DNA of 11,402 nt from positions 1 through 11,402 of the forward strand of contig CAKTZW010000028.1 of the NCBI GenBank assembly GCA_934636065.1, written 5' to 3'. Of the stretch, positions 6,313 through 11,402 are shown in pieces. Under the pieces are notes generated by a model. It was not told the DNA's origin. It was given only the letters and a program-made list of their open reading frames with translations, and did not search any database. How positions within the stretch are numbered: the first letter of the stretch is position 1; every line of letters begins with the position of its first letter. Both the position numbers and the translations under genes were made by a program. Origin of the DNA: an uncultured Labedella sp. GTDB lineage: Bacteria; Actinomycetota; Actinomycetes; Actinomycetales; Microbacteriaceae.

Positions 6313-6383
6313 CCGGTGAACGGATGGCCAACGTCCGGCGAACGGCAGCGGTCCGCTGTCTCGCAACGCGGCCCCGTTCACCG
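6313..6383. repeat. GTGAAC/GTTCAC repeat cluster in divergent gap
   Basis: The 183-bp gap between the HupE-like gene and the lipoprotein gene holds CGGTGAACGG (6314-6323) and its perfect inverse CCGTTCACCG (6374-6383). A direct variant CCGGCGAACGG (6335-6345) starts 22 bp, about two helical turns, after CCGGTGAACGG (6313-6323). A weaker GTTCACTG lies at 6424-6431. The arrangement suggests regulator binding sites controlling one or both genes. I could not identify convincing -35/-10 pairs here. Confidence 0.45.
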
Positions 6384-6436
6384 CGCGGCCACCGGCGCGT
6401 CACCTCGCCGATGCCGGCGCCCTGTTCACTGACGCG

Positions 6437-7048
6437 GTGCCGACCACTTCCCGTTACGTCCGCCGAGTCGGAGCGCTCGCCGCGGCGGTCGCGCTCTCGC
6501 TGGCCCTCACGTCGTGCGTCTCCGACGGATCGACGACGATCGCGTCCGACGTCGCGCCCGCCCCGGGCCGCACCATCGAGGCGACTCCCGGCGCCATGAC
6601 GGACCTGGCGGGATACCGCATCGCGGTCGTCGTCCCCGACGACTCGGCCGGGTCCGACACCCTCCTCGCCGCCGTGCGCCGATTCGCGGAGAGCAGCGGA
6701 GCCGACCTGCAGGAGTTCATCGCCCCGGTATCGAGCGACGACCCGGTGGGGGAGGCGCTCGTGGAGGCCATCGACTCCGGCGCGGACGTGGTCGTGGGCC
6801 TCGGCGAAGGCGTCGTCGGCGTGTTCGACTTCGAGACGGGAAAGATCCTCGATCAGCAGGTCCTCGTGATCGGCGGACAGTTGGCCGAGCCGACGGAGAA
6901 CGTGACGGCCGTGATCTGGCCGGGCGCGACCGCTCGCGAGCCGTCCGACGACGAGAGCGTGACGATCGAGCGGGGCGTCGATGCTCTCGCAGCGGGCGTC
7001 ACGAGCATTCGGGCGGGCGAGACGGGCGTCGTCCTGAGTCTCCCGTGA
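6437..7048 (+). CDS. Secreted lipoprotein of unknown function, periplasmic-binding-like
   Basis: 203-residue lipoprotein. Residues 1-26 are a signal peptide with RYVRR, a hydrophobic stretch and lipobox LTSC, so Cys27 would be lipidated. A low-complexity linker runs to about residue 55. A single alpha/beta Rossmann-like domain follows (GYRIAVVVPDDSAGSDTLLA, then AIDSGADVVVGLGEGVV, then QQVLVIGGQLAEPTENVTAV). This resembles the N-terminal lobe of BMP/PnrA-type binding proteins, but the protein is much shorter than those, and no permease or ATPase of that type is near. I infer a cell-surface protein binding a small ligand or a partner, function unassigned. GTG 6437 is the only start upstream of the signal peptide and has no clear Shine-Dalgarno site. 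The gene diverges from the HupE-like gene and converges on the ABC ATPase gene with 15 nt between stops. Confidence 0.75.
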   Translation: MPTTSRYVRRVGALAAAVALSLALTSCVSDGSTTIASDVAPAPGRTIEATPGAMTDLAGYRIAVVVPDDSAGSDTLLAAVRRFAESSGADLQEFIAPVSSDDPVGEALVEAIDSGADVVVGLGEGVVGVFDFETGKILDQQVLVIGGQLAEPTENVTAVIWPGATAREPSDDESVTIERGVDALAAGVTSIRAGETGVVLSLP

Positions 7049-7063
7049 GGCCCGTACGGCGGG

Positions 7064-7861
7064 TCAGAGGACCTTCGACAGGAACTGTCGCGTGCGCTTG
7101 TGGGAGGGGCTCTCGAACACCTGGGCGGGATCGCCGCTCTCGATGATGCGGCCGCCGTCCATCACGATGACCCGGTCGGCGACCTCGCGGGTGAAGCCCA
7201 TCTCGTGACTGACGATGATCATCGTCATTCCGGCATCGGCGAGAGCGCGCATGACGGCGAGCACCTCTCCCACCATCTCGGGATCGAGCGCACTCGTCGG
7301 CTCGTCGAAGAGCATGAGATCGGGCCGCGTCGCGAGCGCCCGGGCTATGGCCACGCGCTGCTGCTGACCGCCGGACAGGGATCGGGTGCGCGCGTCCGCC
7401 TTGTCGGCGAGGCCCACCCGGTCGAGCAACTGGCGTGCGCGTTCGATCGCGGCGGCCTTCGGTTCCTTCTTCACCTCGACGACGGCGTGCCAGATGTTCT
7501 CGAGCACGCTCATGTGGGGGAAGAGGTTGAAGTGCTGGAAGACGAAGCCGATGTTCGAACGCTGCCGGGCGAGCTCCTTCGCGGACAGCTCCGTGCGCTT
7601 GCCGCGCGCGTTCACCTTCTGACCGATCAGCTCTCCGTTGACGCGGATCTCGCCGTCGTCGATGGTCTCGAGGCGATTGATCGTCCGCAAGAGCGTGGTC
7701 TTCCCCGCGCCGGACGGACCCACGAGGACGACGACCTCTCCGCGGGCGACCTCGACGTCGACGTCCGTGAGGATGCGCCGGTCACCGAAGGACTTGCAGA
7801 CGCCGCGCATCTCGACGATGGGACCGCCGGTGGTGGGCAGAGGGGCTGTGTACATGGTCAT
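7064..7861 (-). CDS. Polar amino acid ABC transporter ATP-binding protein
   Basis: 265-residue ATPase of the GlnQ/HisP type, which powers uptake by the adjacent permease on the inner face of the membrane. Walker A GPSGAGKT is at 48-55, the Q-loop Gln109 in [16 protein letters not shown], the signature LSGGQQQR at 162-169, Walker B LMLFDEP with Glu187, the D-loop SALD at 190-193, and switch His219 in SHEMGF. The FNLFPHM and SHEMGF segments are typical of the polar amino acid subfamily. ATG 7861-7859 is preferred because GAGGA lies 4 nt upstream; it is 7 nt from the permease stop. A second ATG two codons on is possible. The gene is last in the minus-strand operon binding protein, permease, ATPase. 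Confidence 0.95.
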   Translation of the reverse strand: MTMYTAPLPTTGGPIVEMRGVCKSFGDRRILTDVDVEVARGEVVVLVGPSGAGKTTLLRTINRLETIDDGEIRVNGELIGQKVNARGKRTELSAKELARQRSNIGFVFQHFNLFPHMSVLENIWHAVVEVKKEPKAAAIERARQLLDRVGLADKADARTRSLSGGQQQRVAIARALATRPDLMLFDEPTSALDPEMVGEVLAVMRALADAGMTMIIVSHEMGFTREVADRVIVMDGGRIIESGDPAQVFESPSHKRTRQFLSKVL

Positions 7862-7868
7862 GAGGTCC

Positions 7869-8678
7869 TCACGCGGCGTCGGCGGGTTGCGGAGCGGGGG
7901 CAACGGCCGACGCTCGCTGCTTCCGGGAGCGGATACCGAACAGTCGCCGCCACACCGACTCCGCCCGCGGCAGTCCGGCCCGTGAATTGAGCGTGTTCTC
8001 GATCGCGGTCTGGACGACGGTCCAGATCGTCGTGAGGAGCAGGTAGTAGATCGCGACGACGAGGTACACCTCGAAGACCTTGAAGGTGGCGGAACTCATG
8101 GAGCTCGCCACCTGGAACATCTCGGCCACCCCGATCACGGACAGGATCGAGGTGCTCTTCATCAGCCCGTTGAAGGAGTTCCCGAGCGGAGGGATCATGA
8201 TGCGGACGGCCTGCGGGACGATGATCTTGCGCATGGACGCCATCGGCGTCATGCCGAGGGAGAGCGCGGCCTCGTTCTGGCCGCGATCGACCGATTCGAG
8301 CCCGGAACGTACGATCTCGCTGATGTAGGCGCTCTCATTGAGCATGAGCCCCACGATCGCGGCCTGGACGGCGCCCCGGATGAGCGCTCCGAGGACATCG
8401 ACGTCCTCGAATCGGAACAGACCGGCGGCCGCCAAGCCCGTGTAGATGATGACGAGCTGCACGAGGAGTGGAGTGCCGCGGATGATCCACACGTAGAAGG
8501 CCGCGAAGAGCCGCAGCGGGAGGAATCGGCTCCGCCCCATGAGGGCGACCAGCAGCCCGAGCACGAGGGCGAGGGCCATCGACACCACGGAGATGACGAT
8601 CGTCAGCGCGAGACCGTTGAGGAAACGCGGGCTGGGGAGCAGGAGGCTCTGCCAGAAATAGGTCCAGTCGAAGTTCAC
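7869..8678 (-). CDS. Polar amino acid ABC transporter permease
   Basis: 269-residue membrane protein of the HisM/GlnP family. It has hydrophobic spans at about 22-47, 55-86, 100-115, 176-192 and 201-225. RGTPLLVQL (67-75) is the family hallmark after the second span. The EAA loop [20 protein letters not shown] (136-155), followed by [12 protein letters not shown], contacts the ATPase. An unusually long basic, then Ala/Pro-rich cytoplasmic tail follows (231-269). It starts at GTG 8678-8676 with GGGAG 6 nt upstream; the overlapping ATG at 8680 is followed at once by a stop in its own frame. Only one permease gene is present, so a homodimer is likely. It lies 51 nt downstream of the binding-protein gene, across a strong hairpin. 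Confidence 0.95.
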   Translation of the reverse strand: MNFDWTYFWQSLLLPSPRFLNGLALTIVISVVSMALALVLGLLVALMGRSRFLPLRLFAAFYVWIIRGTPLLVQLVIIYTGLAAAGLFRFEDVDVLGALIRGAVQAAIVGLMLNESAYISEIVRSGLESVDRGQNEAALSLGMTPMASMRKIIVPQAVRIMIPPLGNSFNGLMKSTSILSVIGVAEMFQVASSMSSATFKVFEVYLVVAIYYLLLTTIWTVVQTAIENTLNSRAGLPRAESVWRRLFGIRSRKQRASAVAPAPQPADAA

Positions 8679-8696
8679 ATCGGTCTCCCGGTCGGT

Positions 8697-8721
8697 GGCC
8701 GGGGGCTCGTCGCCCCCGGCC
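8697..8721 (-). terminator. Intercistronic GC hairpin between binding-protein and permease genes
   Basis: GGCCGGGGGC (8697-8706) and GCCCCCGGCC (8712-8721) are perfect 10-bp arms around a 5-nt loop. The hairpin starts 8 nt past the binding-protein stop. Without a U-tract it is more likely a partial terminator or mRNA 3'-end stabiliser than a full stop, since the permease gene has its own RBS but no visible promoter. Such elements commonly let binding proteins outnumber their permeases. Confidence 0.7.
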
Positions 8722-8729
8722 GGGTTCCA

Positions 8730-9569
8730 TTACGCGTTGGCGATGTCCGCGCTCTCGAAGCCCCACTTCTCGAGGATCTCGGCGTAGGTGCCCTCCTCCT
8801 GGACCGCCGCGAAGGCCTCCTCGAGAGCCGCGTGCAGCTCGTCGTTGCCCTTGAGCGACGCCGCTCCGATCTCGATCTGGCCCACGGGGTCGCCGACGAG
8901 GATGAACTGTCCGTCGGACTGGGTCTCGTAGTAGCCGACGAGCTCGGCCGTGTCCATGAAGGCGTCCGCCTGTCCGGCCACGACCTGCTGGAGGGCGTCG
9001 GACGACTTGTCCGTGAGCGTGATGTCGATCGGGGCCTCGCCGTCGGCCTCGCATTCGGCGGACTTCTCCTCGAGGAGCACGGCGCCGGTCGCTCCCGTGA
9101 GCCCGATGGCGGACACCCCGCAGAGCGAGTCGTCGTAGCCGGTGATGTCCTTCGGGTTGTCGACCGAGACGGCGACGCCGGAGCCGGAGAGGAGGTACGG
9201 GACGAAGTCCGCGACCTCCTCGCGCTCCGGCTTGATGTAGAGGGACGAGATGACCGTGTCGCACTGCTTGGCCTGCAGGGCGGGGATGAGGCCGGAGAAC
9301 GCGATCTCCTTGAACTCGATCTCGAGGTCCATCTGCTGCACCATCGCCTCGGCGATCTCGACCTCGACGCCCACGGGCGTGCCGTCGGCCTCCGCGTAGA
9401 TGTTCGGGGGGATGTCGATGTTCGCACAGACCGTGAGGGTTCCGTCGGAGACGAGACCGAGGCCCGATCCGGAACCGGACGAGCCGCCGTTCGCTGACTG
9501 CGAGCAGCCCGCGAGGGCGACGGCAGCGAGGAACGTCGGGATCGCGAGTGCGACGCGGGATCGAGACAT
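8730..9569 (-). CDS. Extracellular solute-binding lipoprotein, polar amino acid family (SBP_bac_3)
   Basis: 279-residue binding protein. The signal peptide ends in lipobox LAGC, so Cys22 would be lipidated and anchored outside the membrane. A Gly/Ser linker (26-36) follows. The mature part shows family-3 features: GTLTVCANIDIPPNIY, GVEVEIAEAM, FSGLIPALQAKQCDTVIS (91-108), then SLYIKPEREEVADFVPYL with Arg116 as a candidate carboxylate-binding residue. The hinge and second lobe run through SSDALQQVVAGQADAFM to a final EILEKWGF. Four further cysteines (48, 103, 150, 173) may form two disulfides. AAGGAG 5 nt before ATG 9569-9567 fixes the start; a longer in-frame reading would cross the operator. 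The substrate is probably an amino acid or amide-type compound; the neighbouring GGT-family gene suggests a gamma-glutamyl compound, which is inference. Confidence 0.94.
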   Translation of the reverse strand: MSRSRVALAIPTFLAAVALAGCSQSANGGSSGSGSGLGLVSDGTLTVCANIDIPPNIYAEADGTPVGVEVEIAEAMVQQMDLEIEFKEIAFSGLIPALQAKQCDTVISSLYIKPEREEVADFVPYLLSGSGVAVSVDNPKDITGYDDSLCGVSAIGLTGATGAVLLEEKSAECEADGEAPIDITLTDKSSDALQQVVAGQADAFMDTAELVGYYETQSDGQFILVGDPVGQIEIGAASLKGNDELHAALEEAFAAVQEEGTYAEILEKWGFESADIANA

Positions 9570-9605
9570 GGGGACTCCTTGGGGTGACGGTGTGCCGAAC
9601 GTTCC

Positions 9606-9644
9606 GATACATTGACAGTTGGTAGGACCAACTGTCAATGTATC
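9606..9644. promoter_or_regulatory. 39-bp perfect palindrome, probable GntR (FadR-type) operator
   Basis: GATACATTGACAGTTGGT (9606-9623) and ACCAACTGTCAATGTATC (9627-9644) are perfect 18-bp inverted arms around AGG. The core TTGGT-AGG-ACCAA matches the TGGT-N3-ACCA operator type of the FadR/FCD branch of GntR regulators. It lies between the transporter operon and the gntR-type gene and contains TACATT and TTGACA on both strands. It overlaps the likely start points of both units, so it probably mediates repression of the transporter and autoregulation. Confidence 0.85.
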
Positions 9645-9664
9645 CATTGTTTCCATCTCGTAAA
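9637..9664 (-). promoter_or_regulatory. Candidate promoter of the amino acid transporter operon
   Basis: On the minus strand TTTACG (9664-9659) and TACATT (9642-9637) are 16 nt apart and fit -35 and TANNNT -10 elements. The start point would fall near 9630, next to the palindrome's centre, giving a leader of about 60 nt before the binding-protein ATG. The -10 is inside the operator, so a bound GntR protein would block polymerase. On the opposite strand TACATT at 9608-9613 could be the mirrored -10 for the regulator gene. Confidence 0.5.
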
Positions 9665-9720
9665 GAGATCGGCGCCACGTCCGTGCCTACTGATCTGATG
9701 TACCGAAAGAGAGGTCTCGC

Positions 9721-10479
9721 ATGGAATGGTCGTCGCTCCGCCGCTCGCCCTCGCTGTCCGTCCCCGACCGCCTCTCGGTCGATATCGAGCGGCTCATCCT
9801 CGACGGGCAGGTCAAGCCGGGCGACCGGCTCCCCTCGGAGCGCGAACTGGGGGACCTCCTCGGCGTCTCGCGCGTCTCGGTCCGGCAGGCGCTCCACGAG
9901 CTCGAGGCACGCGGACTCATCGATCGGCGCCCAGGCCGCGGCACGATCGTCCTCGCGCCGGCCGATCGCTCCGGCGAGACCGGTGACGCCCTCGCCGCGC
10001 TGATGAACGCCGCCACGAGCGGGACCTCCGAGATCGCGAGGATCATGGAACTCCGAGCGGTCATCGAGCCGCCGATCGCCGCCCTCGCCGCCGCCCGCGT
10101 GACGGCGCGCGACACCGAGCAGCTCCGCGCGCTCGTCGAGGAGATGGAGCAGGAGGCGGACCTCGGGCGGTACGCCGAGCTCGATCGCTCCTTCCACCAG
10201 GCCATCGCCGTCTACACGCACAACCCCCTGCTCTCGCAGCTCACCGAGCTGATCGCGGCGCAGATCGCCCCGAGCCGCCGCCGCTCGCTGCAGACACCCA
10301 CGCGGCGGGCGACCTCGAGTGCTGCGCACCGTCGCATCTTCGAGGCGATCGCCTCCCACGATGCTCAGGCGGCCGAGCTCGAGGCGCGTCTGCACGTCGA
10401 AGGCGTCCTCCACGAAGCGCTCCGCGCCTCGTCGTCGGCGAGCGACCCATCCACCACGACCTCGGAGGTCCTCGAATGA
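9721..10479 (+). CDS. GntR-family regulator, FadR subfamily (FCD domain)
   Basis: 252-residue regulator. The N-terminal winged helix (about 13-80) has PGDRLPSERELGDLLGVSRV, SVRQALHELEARGLI and wing RPGRGTIV. The all-helical FCD ligand domain spans about 104-238. Asp155 and His159 (in ELDRSFH), His203 (AAHRRIFEAI) and His225 (ARLHVEGVL) match the D-x3-H...H...H metal-binding set of the FCD family. A metal-assisted carboxylate ligand, such as an amino acid or organic acid, is therefore likely. AGAGAGG 6 nt before ATG 9721 supports the start. The gene diverges from the transporter operon across the 39-bp palindrome. Its TGA overlaps the next gene's ATG (ATGA), so regulator and enzyme are translationally coupled. 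Role inferred: ligand-responsive repressor of the uptake and breakdown genes. Confidence 0.95.
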   Translation: MEWSSLRRSPSLSVPDRLSVDIERLILDGQVKPGDRLPSERELGDLLGVSRVSVRQALHELEARGLIDRRPGRGTIVLAPADRSGETGDALAALMNAATSGTSEIARIMELRAVIEPPIAALAAARVTARDTEQLRALVEEMEQEADLGRYAELDRSFHQAIAVYTHNPLLSQLTELIAAQIAPSRRRSLQTPTRRATSSAAHRRIFEAIASHDAQAAELEARLHVEGVLHEALRASSSASDPSTTTSEVLE

Positions 10480-11402
10480 CCGGCGGCGCCATCTCCTCGT
10501 CCCACCACCTCGCGACCGAGGCCGGCGCCCGTGCGCTGCGTGCGGGAGGGAACGCCATCGACGCCGCCATCGCCGCGGCCGCGGCGCTGTGCGTCGTCTA
10601 TCCCAACAACGTCGCGCTCGGCGGCGACCTCGTGGCGCTCGTCCGCGACCCGGACGGGCGGATCTCCTTCGTCAATGCGACCGGACGCGCGGCGCGCGCC
10701 GAGACGATCGACTCCCTCCGCGCCCGCCACGGCGACCGGCTCCCCGCTCGCGGCGTCGACACGATCACCGTGCCGGGGGGCGTCCGTGGCTGGGCGAGTC
10801 TCTCGGCCCTCGGCGGCCGCCTCGACTGGCGGGATCGACTCGGTTCCGCGCGCGAACTGGCGCGCGAGGGTCACCCGACCTCGCGGTCCGTCGCTCGCGC
10901 GATCCGGACGGACCACGCGGCGCTCGCCGCCGACGAGGGCTGCCGCGCGCTGTTCCTTCCGGGTGGTCGGCCGCTCGACGAGGGCGATCACCTGGTGCAA
11001 CCGGCCCTCGCCGCGACCTTCGACGCACTCATCGCCGGCGGTCCGGACGCGTTCTACGCCGGGCCGGTCGCCGAGGCGTGGGTGGGCAGCCTCCGGTCTC
11101 GCGGCAGCCGGATCACGGTCGAGGAGGTCGCGGCGTACGCCCCGGTCCTCGATGAGCCGGTCTCCACGCGCTTCGCGGGAGTGGACGTCGTGACGAGCCC
11201 GCCGAACACGCAGGGCTTCTCACTGCTCCGCACCCTGCGAGCCCTCGAGAACGGCGCACCCGACTTCGACGCCCTCGGTGCGGACGCCGCGCACCTCGCC
11301 GGCCTGTTCCTCGACGCGAACAAGCTCCGCTCTACTCTGCTCGCCGACCCCGAGATCGCGCCCGTCGAGTTCGACCGGCTCCTCACCGCCCCGGTGCGCT
11401 CG
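10476..11402 (+). CDS. Gamma-glutamyltransferase-family Ntn hydrolase (C-terminus beyond window)
   Basis: 309 codons are open to the window edge with no stop. The N-terminus SSSHHLATEAGARALRAGGN, then AIDAAIAAAAALCVVYPNN and GGDLVALVRDPDG, is the conserved opening of gamma-glutamyltransferases. VPGGVRGWASL, LAREGHPTSRSVARAI, DAFYAGPVAEAW and SPPNTQGFSLLRTL follow the large-subunit order. The catalytic Thr that starts the small subunit, and the residues binding the glutamyl group, lie off the window. There is no signal peptide, unlike secreted Ggt, so a cytoplasmic enzyme is expected; cytoplasmic relatives such as HpxW (oxamate amidohydrolase) act on amide-type substrates. ATG 10476 overlaps the regulator's stop (ATGA). 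Likely it hydrolyses a compound imported by the transporter encoded divergently. Family is certain, substrate unknown. Confidence 0.9.
   Translation, partial: MTGGAISSSHHLATEAGARALRAGGNAIDAAIAAAAALCVVYPNNVALGGDLVALVRDPDGRISFVNATGRAARAETIDSLRARHGDRLPARGVDTITVPGGVRGWASLSALGGRLDWRDRLGSARELAREGHPTSRSVARAIRTDHAALAADEGCRALFLPGGRPLDEGDHLVQPALAATFDALIAGGPDAFYAGPVAEAWVGSLRSRGSRITVEEVAAYAPVLDEPVSTRFAGVDVVTSPPNTQGFSLLRTLRALENGAPDFDALGADAAHLAGLFLDANKLRSTLLADPEIAPVEFDRLLTAPVRS

Noticed and set aside
9570..9656. 29-codon N-terminal extension of the solute-binding protein
   Set aside because: It would translate the operator palindrome and place the signal peptide too far in. ATG 9569 has AAGGAG at 5 nt and a standard lipoprotein signal directly after it.
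8335..10413. A 692-codon minus-strand open frame crossing the GntR gene, the operator and the transporter genes
   Set aside because: It runs antisense to the GntR gene and out of frame through the binding protein, is Arg-rich and shows no domain. It is a shadow frame.

Overview
The window is high-GC DNA with strong G/C third-position bias, GTG starts, purine-rich Shine-Dalgarno sites, one apparently leaderless gene and short REP-like repeats (CCTGAGCTTGTCGAAGG type). I recall such repeats from Micrococcales, especially Microbacteriaceae. Together with the gene content this suggests chromosomal DNA of a microbacterium-like actinobacterium. I see no insertion sequence, phage gene, CRISPR array, tRNA or rRNA.

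Left part (1-3209), mostly redox and stress: a DUF2316 gene (cut by the window's left edge) diverges from a MarR-type regulator. A 20-bp inverted repeat between them overlaps the candidate promoters of both. Converging on marR is a clade-3-length haem catalase, preceded on the same strand by a Fur/PerR-like regulator. The regulator appears to be read from a leaderless promoter whose predicted transcription start is its ATG. A small unknown helical protein follows on the other strand.

Middle part (3253-7048): a FAD/NAD(P) disulfide oxidoreductase keeps the CxxxxC redox pair but has lost the His-Glu dyad of lipoamide dehydrogenases. It converges on a HupE/UreJ-type membrane protein with a signal peptide, a candidate metal transporter. 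The gap between them holds the 3' remnant of an HxlR-like regulator gene and three copies of the REP-like repeat. A lipoprotein of unknown function is divergent from the HupE-like gene.

Right part (7064-11402) is a coherent polar amino acid uptake and use locus. A solute-binding lipoprotein, a permease and an ATPase are encoded on the minus strand. They diverge from a FadR-type (FCD) GntR regulator, whose stop codon overlaps the start of a gamma-glutamyltransferase-family enzyme that runs off the right edge. A perfect 39-bp palindrome (two 18-bp arms, 3-bp centre) with the FadR-like core TGGT-N3-ACCA lies between the two transcription units and is very probably the GntR operator. A strong GC hairpin sits between the binding-protein and permease genes and may set their expression ratio. 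The enzyme has no signal peptide. The simplest model is import of a gamma-glutamyl or amide-type compound, cytoplasmic hydrolysis, and control by a GntR protein sensing that compound or its product.

I did not find a clearly unprecedented system. The most interesting items are the long GntR palindrome with its transporter and cytoplasmic GGT-like enzyme, the promoter-embedded MarR operator beside DUF2316, and the dyad-less flavoprotein.
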